From: Nitrososphaerota archaeon
GTDB taxonomy: Archaea > Thermoproteota > EX4484-205 > JAAOZP01
Reading direction: 5' to 3'
Length of the DNA stretch: 54,663 nucleotides
Assembly: GCA_011605725.1 (NCBI GenBank)
Contig: JAAOZP010000008.1
Coordinates: 1-54,663, forward strand
In this document: positions 7,639 through 16,640 of the stretch, piece after piece
Layout: every line of letters starts with the position of its first letter
Position numbering within the stretch: position 1 is the stretch's first letter
Position numbers and translations under genes: made by a program
Notes under the pieces: generated by a model
Database searches by the model: none
What the model saw: only the letters and a program-made list of their open reading frames with translations
Told to the model about the DNA's origin: nothing

Positions 7639-10600
7639 TAGTGTCTTCTTCTACTGAGGCTATGTAAGTAGGGTAGTAACAACACGAAGGAAACCAATAA
7701 CCATGGGAGATTCTGGTAGGATGACTGCACTTCATCCCAACGTAGAAGTGACGGTGTTCGCCGGAGATCGCCAAACCATGAGAAATCAGAGAGAGCGATG
7801 TATGATGCGTCACTATATTGGATCCTGCATTCTGCGGTTCCATTTATCTCTAGCTTCTTTGGAGTAGCACCTATCCGAAGCCTCAGAGAAGGAAGGTAGA
7901 CATATTGCGCCTCTATCTCTGTCATTCCTTCAACATGGATGTGTGGCAACTTCACCATAACCTTAACAAAACTACTTTGTCTCGTGGAAGTTAGCCTTAA
8001 TTGAGAGGTAGAAAACTGAATAAGCCTACTATATTCCAAGAAGGCGACGTTAATGTCTGTTCCAAAAAATGTGATATTAAAACCACCTGAAATAGTCATA
8101 TACGAGTAAGTGCCCTCGCCATTGCCCACTTCAATGTGATTTGCTTCAATAACAGCATACTTATATTGACTTACTAGTATAGGTCCTACATCTAATTCAA
8201 GAAGGGTACTATTGTCTGTCTGCAACGTCGTATCATTAATATGAAGTAACAATAAATCTGCCGAATTCACTATAACTTTACCATGCAGAACTAGCAGTTT
8301 GGATATAATATCAATTTGAGAACTTTGATTCGGTACGTATGAATAATTTCCGATAAATCTTTGAATAATGTCTGCCAGCAATCGGATAATAAAAGAATCA
8401 TTATTCAGTTTTACTAATGGAAAGACATTAAGATATAGTATTTCGTAGTCATCCGACCGATATAGTATTAGAAAAGGCGAGATGGGCTTTCCATAACGAT
8501 CGCAATAATACATTAACGCCTCACCAGCAATATTGAAGGCTTTCTGGCTTTCTATGCGTTGTGGTAATTTCGCAGTAACTTCTGGGCTACAAATAGACTC
8601 GATTAGGACCGTCTCATTTTCCAATCGAAGAAGGGAATCAGCAAATGTCCCGTAACCATCAAAGTTTATTACTATAAGCGTCCCAAGACGTTCTAAATTC
8701 ATCGGTGAAATGAAATTGGTAACGTTATTAACTGCTAGATAGTTTTCAAGAATTTGAAAATCGCTAAGAGGCTTTTGCAGAATCGTTAATGACTTTATTC
8801 TCCCAACGAAAGCCCTATAGCTAGTATTTGCTAAGCCTCCTACAACAAGAGAATTTATCCATTTATCTGTTCTAACTTTCTTTACACTTCCTGATGCCAC
8901 CATTTGCCCATCAACATATAATTTACAGATGCCGTTATTTATATACACGAATGTTAAGTAGTACCAATTGCCAGGGACATACTTACCACCTTTAAGCAGA
9001 ACGCTGGAAGAACCATCACCAAAGTAGGCAGCGAATTCCCCAGTGTCTATTGTGGATAAGTGAAGTTCCTGCTCCCCCCCGAAACCATCGCCTTTTGATT
9101 CACCAATCCAAATAATATGGCTCGTTTGTTGTCTTGATGGATTTACCCAGACCTGAATCGTGCCTCCCCCTCTAGAAATGAGACTACCGTTCAGATAATA
9201 CCTTCTTGATCCTGATAAGTTGACCTCTCCTTTTCCTAGACTTTTATCTATTCCGCTTCTAATAAGAGGATCTTCCTGAAAGCCTACTTGACTGTCCGAC
9301 ATAATTCCAATTTTCTTCAGAGAAAGAGAACCCGAATACTTATTCATAACATCAAATGCAACTCCCGAGGAAAGCAACGCGGTAAACGTAGCATAGTCGT
9401 ACCCTTCTGTAATTAGTGTTATGTTCGAGACATCGTTTATACAACCAAGCTTAGGAATCTTATAAATGATAATTGCCGAGTTGTTGAAAGCTGGAGATAA
9501 GAAGTTAAGAAAGTATGCGAGATAACTTTTACTCTTCGTTAAAGTTGAAAGCTCTTCTGGCCTAAGAACAATATAAGAAGGGTATGATGACAAGATGTTT
9601 GCCAGCGAATCAGGATAAATTGAAGATAAGAGCAAGATGTTTCGTGTAGTAGGAAGAAAGGAAGGGTATGAAAGTGTTACTATTCGGATACATGATGGAC
9701 TGGCATAGAAAACGGCTGAAGGGTTGCTTGTAATCTCATTGTTCAAGTAGGCTATGGCTTCATACTCTGGTTGAGATATCATAGCTGTACGTTCTCCCAG
9801 TATTATATTGTACTTATATTGCAAGAATGTAGACAATGAACCTGCAAACACAATAGCAATTACCAAGGTTATTTTTACAAGCTTAGATAACAGAGAATTG
9901 AATTGAAAGTTCGATAATAGACTTAATAAACCAAACCCGCCGACTATAGACGTGGCAAGCCCTAAGAAGAAAGCCATTCTGATCTCCCAGAAAGGAAGAA
10001 TGAGAAAATTTGCTGAGATATAACTTATGAGTTTTCCAAAAAGAAACGAGGAGAGCCCTAAAAGCAAGAAGAAAGTAAAAACATGTCTGACAGATGGTTC
10101 CTTCGCTTCTATTAGTCCAATAACAGAAAGGAATCCTTTTATCCCTATGAGAGCTCCATAAAAAATCAATGGAACGTAGTATATATCTGAAATGTTGGGT
10201 GCATTAATGCTATCCCAATTTGTTACCCAAGACAAGAAAGCTGCTAGCAATAACCATAGGATGATATTTGCTATTACAGGAAGATGATTCGAGACAAAAT
10301 CGAGAAAATGTTTGCTAAGCGGTATTACTGGCTTAAAGATCACTATGATCAACATTGTTACAAATGCTGCGAGGATTGCAAGTGAAATATTGTTCTTAGA
10401 CAAAAAGAAGAAAAGGATTGATCCAACAGCACCCCCTGTTAAGCAAATAACAACTCTTTGTATGTTCTTAGAATCACCATCTAGAAGTGCATATATAGAC
10501 ATGAAAGACGAAAGAAAGACAAATTCGGGCAAATGAAGAAATATAAGTAGAAAGCTCAAAAGAAACAGAATTAATAATACATCTCTCTCTTTGTGCTCCT

Positions 10601-10958
10601 TGTCGAAATAGAGACTTATCATCAGCATCAAGAAAGCATACGCTGAAACCGCAGGAACATGCCCTGTAATGAAGAACAATTGACCATAACCGGTTAATGA
10701 ATAAGTCTTTTCTTTTATGAACTCTAAAGTATAATTCACCTGCCAATCAGGATGATGAAGTTGTTGGTACATAAAATAGATCCAAGCAAAACCTGAGAAG
10801 AATACAAAGACTAGCACCACAAATAAAGCAATTTTATGATGGCTTCTCTCAAAGATAGAATGGGATAACTCATATAACGCTACTATAGGAATGAAGTTAA
10901 GAAACGATAAAAATAGTTGCATATTTGGCATGCCACCTACCGATACTCCAATCATCAA
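7638..10958 (-). CDS. Giant polytopic membrane protein with LamG domain (main part of a split gene)
   Basis: 1106 residues from the second of two overlapping frames. Residues 1-380 hold about ten membrane helices. Residues about 400-560 form an extracellular portion. About 570-740 is a LamG/concanavalin-like domain (GGGTIQVWVNPSRQ, NWYYLTFVYINNGICKLYVDG, AFVGRIKSLTILQKPLSDFQ). A beta-rich region follows, and a final helix (LPWLLVSFVLLLPYLHSL) precedes an RRRH tail. The start (TTG 10958 or ATG 10955) lies inside the previous gene, and the first residues continue that protein's topology. I infer one gene of about 1300 residues broken by a frameshift near 10900-10958. It could be a GT-C-like enzyme or a surface glycan-binding protein. 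Confidence 0.65.
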   Translation of the reverse strand: MMIGVSVGGMPNMQLFLSFLNFIPIVALYELSHSIFERSHHKIALFVVLVFVFFSGFAWIYFMYQQLHHPDWQVNYTLEFIKEKTYSLTGYGQLFFITGHVPAVSAYAFLMLMISLYFDKEHKERDVLLILFLLSFLLIFLHLPEFVFLSSFMSIYALLDGDSKNIQRVVICLTGGAVGSILFFFLSKNNISLAILAAFVTMLIIVIFKPVIPLSKHFLDFVSNHLPVIANIILWLLLAAFLSWVTNWDSINAPNISDIYYVPLIFYGALIGIKGFLSVIGLIEAKEPSVRHVFTFFLLLGLSSFLFGKLISYISANFLILPFWEIRMAFFLGLATSIVGGFGLLSLLSNFQFNSLLSKLVKITLVIAIVFAGSLSTFLQYKYNIILGERTAMISQPEYEAIAYLNNEITSNPSAVFYASPSCIRIVTLSYPSFLPTTRNILLLSSIYPDSLANILSSYPSYIVLRPEELSTLTKSKSYLAYFLNFLSPAFNNSAIIIYKIPKLGCINDVSNITLITEGYDYATFTALLSSGVAFDVMNKYSGSLSLKKIGIMSDSQVGFQEDPLIRSGIDKSLGKGEVNLSGSRRYYLNGSLISRGGGTIQVWVNPSRQQTSHIIWIGESKGDGFGGEQELHLSTIDTGEFAAYFGDGSSSVLLKGGKYVPGNWYYLTFVYINNGICKLYVDGQMVASGSVKKVRTDKWINSLVVGGLANTSYRAFVGRIKSLTILQKPLSDFQILENYLAVNNVTNFISPMNLERLGTLIVINFDGYGTFADSLLRLENETVLIESICSPEVTAKLPQRIESQKAFNIAGEALMYYCDRYGKPISPFLILYRSDDYEILYLNVFPLVKLNNDSFIIRLLADIIQRFIGNYSYVPNQSSQIDIISKLLVLHGKVIVNSADLLLLHINDTTLQTDNSTLLELDVGPILVSQYKYAVIEANHIEVGNGEGTYSYMTISGGFNITFFGTDINVAFLEYSRLIQFSTSQLRLTSTRQSSFVKVMVKLPHIHVEGMTEIEAQYVYLPSLRLRIGATPKKLEINGTAECRIQYSDASYIALSDFSWFGDLRRTPSLLRWDEVQSSYQNLPWLLVSFVLLLPYLHSLSRRRH

Positions 10959-11547
10959 TTATAGCCACTTCCAAAGAGTGGTAGGTTAAGTATACATAAC
11001 CCTCATATGCTTGAGGAGCTCTATAAAGAATCACACTTTGCCATAAGTGATTAAAAGAATCCATATATACATTTGTTGCTAGTTTGGGAACAGTTTGAAG
11101 AATTCCAAACGCAAGGATGAAGAAAATGGTTAGCATAGCCAACATCTCATCAATGCTGAATATAACAAGTGAATTGACATTATCACTGCTTCGCCGAACA
11201 GTTTTTGCCATAAGCAATAATCCGATAGCTAATTGAATAAGCAACCTGGCGGCTCTGTATATTGGTTGGAAAATTATTGGGGCAACCAACAGAATATCTA
11301 AAGAAAGGCTAAGAATATAAGAAAAAAGAACTAAGCAAGAGAAATTATTTGTCTTGATGTCCAGTAGGTAAAGAAGACCATAGCCAATAACAAACGCATT
11401 AATAACAAAACTGATAAACGTTCTTACTGCCTGATCTAGCCAAAACCAGGCAGAGCTTATTCTTAGTAGAACTGATAATACCATGAATAAACCAATAGCA
11501 ATATTTAGATACTTAGTAGAACTTAATCGTACTTTTAGTCTATTCAT
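10897..11547 (-). CDS. Polytopic membrane protein, N-terminal part of the split LamG gene
   Basis: 216 residues with six or so membrane helices (YLNIAIGLFMVLSVLLRI, FVINAFVIGYGLLYLL, LVLFSYILSLSLDILLVAPI, MLAMLTIFFILAFGIL). After YLTYHSLEVAIIDDWSIG the frame gives a polar, unlikely tail (RWHAKYATIFIVS). The other frame instead continues as a hydrophobic protein from GVSVGGMPNMQLFLSFLNF. This is the expected pattern of a single-base frameshift, real or from sequencing. Not a recognised named family. Confidence 0.55.
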   Translation of the reverse strand: MNRLKVRLSSTKYLNIAIGLFMVLSVLLRISSAWFWLDQAVRTFISFVINAFVIGYGLLYLLDIKTNNFSCLVLFSYILSLSLDILLVAPIIFQPIYRAARLLIQLAIGLLLMAKTVRRSSDNVNSLVIFSIDEMLAMLTIFFILAFGILQTVPKLATNVYMDSFNHLWQSVILYRAPQAYEGYVYLTYHSLEVAIIDDWSIGRWHAKYATIFIVS

Positions 11548-11613
11548 AATAATTTCCTAAGTTTAAGTTTCGTTGCATTAGTTTTGTTAAGAAAAATCAT
11601 CATTGCCTATTAT

Positions 11614-12774
11614 TTAATTCTGGTTCACTGACATAAGTACTCTTCGCCAGGCTTCCAATGCCTTTTCATAACTAAAATTTTTCTTAATGTAATTGTAGGC
11701 GTTAATGCCAACCATCTCTAAAAGCTCAGGTCTATTCAGGAGTTCCACTATTCTCTCGGCAATTTGTTTGGGATCATTAGATTTAAGCAAGAAACCAGTT
11801 TCGCTATCTTTAATTATGTCGGGAATTGCACCAACGGGAGTCGCGAGGACAGGAGTTCCGCAGGCCATAGCCTCAAGTAAAATGTTGGGTAACCCCTCAG
11901 TAAATGATGGTAAAACAAGCAGTTTAAGTTCATTTAGGTATCGTGGAACATCCTCATGAGGGATCCATCCCGTCAATTTCACGTTTGCCTCTAGACCTTT
12001 AGCTTCTATGATTTTCCCAGCTTCACGGGCTAAATTCCCCTGACCACATATTATAAAATAAGTATCCGCTTTTTTCTTCAAAACTAAAGGTATCGCTTCA
12101 ATAAAGTTCAAGACACCTTTCTCTGCACTTAAACGCCCTATGTAACCTATCAAGTTCTCACGTATAAATATAGGTTTTCTAATATCTAATGCATTCATCT
12201 CGACAAATAAAAAGGCTTTACGTGTTTTGGCTCTAACAATTGCAGGAAGTGGATAGCTATCAAGCACAGCAAAAGATTCTGTTGCAATTCTATCAGCAAA
12301 CAGTAATGTAAGAACTTCTATAGCTAGAAACATTTTTGCAATCGCAATACCGACAGTACCATATTGCGTCTTAACGGATTTATAAGTGAGTCCTGTTATA
12401 CATGTTATTACTTTCTTCCCGAAAATTTTCGCAGCAAGAATTGGTAAAACCAGGGTAGTTCCATCGAGAAAGAATATAACCAGATCGACCTTACTTATAG
12501 TTTCCATTAATTTTATGCTTAGTATAACTTGCATCCTTAAATATTCGAACATTCTGGCAAAAAAAGAATTTCTCAGATGATAACTTAACAAAATTGGCTT
12601 ATACTTTTTATCAAATCCACGAATAAAGCTAAGGTCACCAACCACTATGTAAGCAGTATTAATTAAAGGGTCGATGATCCTTAAGAATTTAAGGAGTGTA
12701 ACATTACCAGTGGAGGATGAAGATGGGAAGGTTCCAATAAAGACTGTCGGTTTACGTGAAGAAGAACCTCGCAT
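11614..12774 (-). CDS. GT4-family glycosyltransferase
   Basis: 386 residues. N-terminus VFIGTFPSSSSTGNVTLLKF. Donor domain: IGYIGRLSAEKGVLNFIEAI, TYFIICGQGNLAREAGKII, VKLTGWIPHEDVPRYLNELK, LVLPSFTEGLPNILLEAMAC and ATPVGAIPDIIKDSETGFL. The classic GT4 E-x7-E site is in SFTEGLPNILLEA. Codon use is AT-rich like its neighbours. Cytoplasmic assembly of a surface polysaccharide is inferred from context; the sugar is unknown. Confidence 0.87.
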   Translation of the reverse strand: MRGSSSRKPTVFIGTFPSSSSTGNVTLLKFLRIIDPLINTAYIVVGDLSFIRGFDKKYKPILLSYHLRNSFFARMFEYLRMQVILSIKLMETISKVDLVIFFLDGTTLVLPILAAKIFGKKVITCITGLTYKSVKTQYGTVGIAIAKMFLAIEVLTLLFADRIATESFAVLDSYPLPAIVRAKTRKAFLFVEMNALDIRKPIFIRENLIGYIGRLSAEKGVLNFIEAIPLVLKKKADTYFIICGQGNLAREAGKIIEAKGLEANVKLTGWIPHEDVPRYLNELKLLVLPSFTEGLPNILLEAMACGTPVLATPVGAIPDIIKDSETGFLLKSNDPKQIAERIVELLNRPELLEMVGINAYNYIKKNFSYEKALEAWRRVLMSVNQN

Positions 12775-12780
12775 TTTTAT

Positions 12781-13479
12781 TTAGCTCTTTAATAATTTCA
12801 CAATTTCTCCATTTGTCTTATACTTCACGTACGGCCTATTTGATATGTATTGAAGTACTCGTTCCAATTTTTGCCATTCATTATTTCGTTCAATCTCCCA
12901 TGAGTGCCCCCAAAGATGATATACTCCACCTTTATTGATGAATTGGTCAAATAGCAGCTTAGCACGCAATTCCCAATCCATAAATGCTTTTATAGAAATT
13001 CTTGTTTTGATGTAAATCTTTAATGTCATAAGAGGGGAACCGTTTGAGGCGTGTAAAGTTATTCTCCATTCATAGGGGTCTTTTGGAAATTCAAAGTTTC
13101 CTCCATTGCATGTTCTGGCACCTAGAAATCCGTTCTTTTTAACGATCTCTTTGATTCTTTGGTCGTACTTACCCTTTGGATAACAGAACATACTTATTTT
13201 AGCCCCTAACAATTTTTCTAAGTAAATTTTCGAACCCTTAATTTCCTTCTCAGCTTTTTCTATTGGAATAGAGGTAAGATCTACATGTGTAAGTGTATGT
13301 GCTCCGATTTCATGATATTCAGAAAGCTCCTTTATTTCCTCTCTCGTTAGTTTATTTTCTAAATAAAATGGACTAACATAGAATGTTCCTTTTATATTGT
13401 ATTTTTCTAATAATTTAGCGAGCTTTAAATCTAGCTTATGCCCATCATCCCAGCTTGTTGTTACAATATACAGTTTCAA
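12781..13479 (-). CDS. NodB-type polysaccharide deacetylase
   Basis: 232 residues. The carbohydrate esterase 4 motifs are visible: SWDDGHKLD (catalytic base and metal Asp), HEIGAHTLTHVDLT (metal-binding His pair in the H-x3-H style) and FCYPKGKYD. VYHLWGHSWEIER near the C-terminus carries another conserved His. No signal peptide, so it is probably cytoplasmic and acts on a lipid-linked sugar or oligosaccharide intermediate. It overlaps the next upstream gene by four bases (13476-13479), indicating one transcription unit. Confidence 0.85.
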   Translation of the reverse strand: MKLYIVTTSWDDGHKLDLKLAKLLEKYNIKGTFYVSPFYLENKLTREEIKELSEYHEIGAHTLTHVDLTSIPIEKAEKEIKGSKIYLEKLLGAKISMFCYPKGKYDQRIKEIVKKNGFLGARTCNGGNFEFPKDPYEWRITLHASNGSPLMTLKIYIKTRISIKAFMDWELRAKLLFDQFINKGGVYHLWGHSWEIERNNEWQKLERVLQYISNRPYVKYKTNGEIVKLLKS

Positions 13480-14540
13480 AATATCATTCGCCCACTTACT
13501 TTTTGGAGTATGGCTTGGGGAATCTTTTTCCTTACGCCAAGCTTTTTAGCCAACCATAATGCACCCCCCTCTATCATAAAATACCTTATTTTTGAAGTAA
13601 AATATGAGTAATCGTTAAACGGTATCACAGTTCCACCAAATCGAGACTTAAATAAGTAATGTCCCTCGGCTGGATTTAATAGGGATGGACCAAAGTCTAG
13701 ATGCCTATAACCTTTGTCAGCGAGCTCCTCTATCAATTTCCAGTATAGGAACTCGTTGGGGTTTAGGTATAAATATCGTGAAAGAGAAGCATTGTACCAA
13801 ACGTAAGCTTTATCTTTAAACAAGAATGCCATTATCCCCCCTATGGGCTTATTTTCGAAGGTTGCGGTTAAAGTTATAAAGTCTTCTCCATGCTTCAGTT
13901 GACTCCATATCAACCTAAACAATTTTATACGGTTATCATCTAAGATGCCCTTTGACCTTGTTATAGTTTCTCTATATAACATCCAATAAGTTTCTACCTT
14001 TGGGCATCTTTTATCTATCTTCACGCCCAACTTGATAGCCTTCCTAATAGCATTTCTCGCTTTCTTATGCAACTTGTATTTGAATATATGCTCTGTACCT
14101 TGAGATAAATCGAGTAAAAAAGTACAATATTCACGATGCTTTACATAGTAGTTTGGCATAAACTGGTTCAAGGGAGACGGCGATTGAAATCTCAATTTAA
14201 AGAAGGTAAGACCGTACTTTTTAATAATATTTTCCAACGTTCTTAACATTTCTAACAAAAAATACTTATTATATATCTTAATATCTTCCATTAAAAGTCC
14301 ATTACAATCAAGAAGAGAAGTTAATCCTCTTCCGAAAGGAAAGACGTTAACAAAGTATAAAGGCAGAACCCCAATAATATCACTTTGATCGTAAAGTAGT
14401 AAGTAAAAAGGTTTTTCGAATTCGTATTTCCTCAAGATTTGCATCCACTTTAGCGTATGAAAAAAAGTAGCATCCGGATGATCCAGTACAAACGAATCCC
14501 AATCGATATAATTCATTTTTGTCAACTTAAGTATCTTCAT
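13476..14540 (-). CDS. FemAB/GNAT-like acyltransferase
   Basis: 354 residues. DWDSFVLDHPDATFFHTLKW is typical of the N-terminus of the FemAB-like acetyltransferase (Acetyltransf_6) family. The C-terminal half has NKPIGGIMAFLFKDKAYVWY, ANEFLYW-like NPNEFLYWKLIEELADKGYR and DFGPSLLNPAEGHYLFKSRF, the hallmark region for sugar- or lipid-linked substrates. In bacteria relatives add amino acids to peptidoglycan precursors; in archaeal islands they more likely acylate or aminoacylate a surface sugar. Start ATG 14540, six bases after the previous stop. Confidence 0.75.
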   Translation of the reverse strand: MKILKLTKMNYIDWDSFVLDHPDATFFHTLKWMQILRKYEFEKPFYLLLYDQSDIIGVLPLYFVNVFPFGRGLTSLLDCNGLLMEDIKIYNKYFLLEMLRTLENIIKKYGLTFFKLRFQSPSPLNQFMPNYYVKHREYCTFLLDLSQGTEHIFKYKLHKKARNAIRKAIKLGVKIDKRCPKVETYWMLYRETITRSKGILDDNRIKLFRLIWSQLKHGEDFITLTATFENKPIGGIMAFLFKDKAYVWYNASLSRYLYLNPNEFLYWKLIEELADKGYRHLDFGPSLLNPAEGHYLFKSRFGGTVIPFNDYSYFTSKIRYFMIEGGALWLAKKLGVRKKIPQAILQKVSGRMIF

Positions 14541-14546
14541 AATACT

Positions 14547-15725
14547 TTATCTTAAAACAGCTTCTTCGTAGACCTTTTCTAATCTTTTCACTACTTTCTC
14601 TATGGTAAAGTTTTCTCTAACGAAATTTTTACCTTTTAAACCCATTTCTTTAGCTACATCATTACCGTTTAATAAGTTGAAAATGCTTTTCGCCAATTGC
14701 TTTACATTTCCAGGGTCAAAGAGTAACCCTGTCTCTCCATCTTTTACTAAATCTTTTAACCCGCCAACTTTTGATGCAACTATGGGTTTCCCACAAGCGT
14801 AAGCCTCAAGAATCGTCATGGGGAAAGCTTCATATCTTGAAGGCAAAACGTAGACCTCTGAGTCGACATAAGCCGCCAACTTGTCCTCCCCATACAGCGG
14901 TCCTACGAATAATATGGAATTTGAAACGCTAGAAGCTTGTGCAAGATGTTTAATTTCGCTTAAGTATCCATCGTCTGGCCCAGCTATTACTAAAACGACA
15001 TCTTTAAAATTTATTTTATTCTTTAGATGAGAGTAGGCTTTGATCAGAAAGTCTATACCCTTAATCTTATGGATCCTGCCAAGGTAAAGTATGATTTTCC
15101 TGTCTTCTGGTATGTTAAACTTCTTCTTGAAGGAGCCTTTAGGCGGTAGTTCAGCGTACTCTGAAAGGTCTATCCCGTTAGGTATGATGGCGATCTTCTC
15201 CTCAGGCACACCCATACGCTTGTACTGCTCAGCCTCAACATTGCTGAGAGCAATAACCTTAGAGGCATTTTTTATGGTACTCCATCCAAAAAGTTTATCA
15301 TAAAATAATTTAGCTCTACCCATTCTTCCAATATGAGGAAGGGCACCGTGCGCTTGTAGAACATATGGAGCATAAAGAGCATTCTTTTTTAAACTGAAGA
15401 AAGTATCGTAAGGTTGCCTCCCAAAATGGGCATGTACTATATCGAAGTGCTTTATTGTTTCCCACAATTTGATGATCATTTCTGGTGCCACGTAAAGGTT
15501 GTTTATTCTGAGAAAGTTGCTGAAATAAGTAACCTTAACATTGAATACAATTAATTCTTTTTTTAATGGTTTAAAATTTTTCCTTTGATCATAAGCATTG
15601 GTTGTATAAACCTCTACATAATGACCTCTCTTTGCGAGTTCTTTGCAAACATCAAAAGCCACCTTAGGTGGTCCACCGAAAGCATATGCTGGAGGAAAAG
15701 TAGATATTACATGAAGAATTCTCAT
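14547..15725 (-). CDS. GT4-family glycosyltransferase
   Basis: 392 residues. N-terminus LHVISTFPPAYAFGGPPKVA (glycine-rich loop). The middle has VIPNGIDLSEYAELPP. The donor domain has ILYLGRIHKIKGIDFLIKAY, VYVLPSRYEAFPMTILEAYA and ASKVGGLKDLVKDGETGLLF. The E-x7-E motif is in SRYEAFPMTILEA. Its ATG overlaps the stop (ATGA) of the decapitated fragment at 15722-15846, showing the old operon order. Sugar specificity unknown. Confidence 0.87.
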   Translation of the reverse strand: MRILHVISTFPPAYAFGGPPKVAFDVCKELAKRGHYVEVYTTNAYDQRKNFKPLKKELIVFNVKVTYFSNFLRINNLYVAPEMIIKLWETIKHFDIVHAHFGRQPYDTFFSLKKNALYAPYVLQAHGALPHIGRMGRAKLFYDKLFGWSTIKNASKVIALSNVEAEQYKRMGVPEEKIAIIPNGIDLSEYAELPPKGSFKKKFNIPEDRKIILYLGRIHKIKGIDFLIKAYSHLKNKINFKDVVLVIAGPDDGYLSEIKHLAQASSVSNSILFVGPLYGEDKLAAYVDSEVYVLPSRYEAFPMTILEAYACGKPIVASKVGGLKDLVKDGETGLLFDPGNVKQLAKSIFNLLNGNDVAKEMGLKGKNFVRENFTIEKVVKRLEKVYEEAVLR

Positions 15726-15846
15726 TCTTGCAACCTAAACATCACGGTAATGTAGCTAAAGGAAGGCATTTGCGAATTAGCTTTGATCTCGAAAAACCTT
15801 CCTTTGAGATTTTGGGATAGCACTTTCTCAGCATAGAAAAATAATG
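15722..15846 (-). pseudogene. C-terminal remnant of a lost gene, decapitated at a GC palindrome
   Basis: After the palindrome the frame reads SCALTLFFYAEKVLSQNLKG then RFFEIKANSQMPSFSYITV and MFRLQE, and its TGA overlaps the next ATG. This is the tail of a protein whose 5' part is gone. The ending resembles the last beta-strands of a small SAM methyltransferase, but that is only a guess. It is in the same strand and operon register as its neighbours, which argues for a local deletion rather than a random join. Confidence 0.5.
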
Positions 15847-15862
15847 TTAGCGCGCACGAGCG
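15846..15862. repeat. GC-rich junction element GTTAGCGCGCACGAGCG
   Basis: It shares GTTAGCGCG with the elements at 25751 and 37264-37275. It provides the last codons (Ala-Arg-Ala-Arg) and the TAA stop of the upstream gene. Confidence 0.75.
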
Positions 15863-16614
15863 GGTGCAATTTTTTGATTTTTTAGCAGATAAATTTTCCA
15901 ACAAAGGGGTGATGTAGAAAAACGTTCATAATCTTTCCACCAATTGTAGCGTTTACATTTTTTAGCAATTGCTGAAATATAACCGGCTGTACAGTATACA
16001 ATGCTTTTGAGGCCCTCTAAAGGTTTGCCTAGTATGAATATAAGTCTGTTTAATAATAGGATTTTAAGTGGTAATCCCCATTTATAGTACTCTATACCAT
16101 AAGAATATTCTATTTCTCGTGAAATGGGATTAGGCAAAGTCCCGACCAGTTCATCCCCATCATAACCCAACGGTAAGTTACCAGCAACCGAAGTATAGAA
16201 AGCAGAGATATAACCATCATCACAATAGTTTATAGGATATTCCCCTGACATCTTAGCAATAAAAAAGGGAACTGAAATTAACAAGGCTGCACCTATGCCT
16301 GCTACAGGAGTTTTTTTATTAAGGAGATTGCTAAGATAATCTAATGGTAATTTTATATCACCATCCACTTTAAATATATGTGTGTAACTTTTTACATTTA
16401 TTTTCTTTAAGGCGATTCTTATAGATAACCCTATCCGAATGGGAACTGGTAGACTTTGAGAAACTTGGATAACGAGGTTATTTTCTATGCAAATCGGTTT
16501 TGCTGAAACGACGTAAACTTCTTGGTCGACATCTTTTTGATTCTTGACTCGCTTGTAATTTTCCTGAATAAAGGTGGATTCATCCCTGGTTAAAAACAAG
16601 GTTAATACCCTCAT
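15847..16614 (-). CDS. GT2-like small glycosyltransferase, 3' end cut by a palindrome
   Basis: About 255 residues from the ATG at 16614 (16629 is also in frame). MRVLTLFLTRDESTFIQENY opens a GT-A fold, and THIFKVDGDIKLPLDYL carries the D-x-D metal/nucleotide-sugar site. A CDDGYISAFY segment may be the acceptor loop. The C-terminus reads YLLKNQKIAPARAR and stops inside the palindrome, so the native tail is probably lost. Predicted cytoplasmic transferase of the glycan island. Activity after truncation is uncertain because the catalytic part is intact. Confidence 0.65.
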   Translation of the reverse strand: MRVLTLFLTRDESTFIQENYKRVKNQKDVDQEVYVVSAKPICIENNLVIQVSQSLPVPIRIGLSIRIALKKINVKSYTHIFKVDGDIKLPLDYLSNLLNKKTPVAGIGAALLISVPFFIAKMSGEYPINYCDDGYISAFYTSVAGNLPLGYDGDELVGTLPNPISREIEYSYGIEYYKWGLPLKILLLNRLIFILGKPLEGLKSIVYCTAGYISAIAKKCKRYNWWKDYERFSTSPLCWKIYLLKNQKIAPARAR

Positions 16615-16640
16615 AGAAAATAACCCCACATGTTATTATG

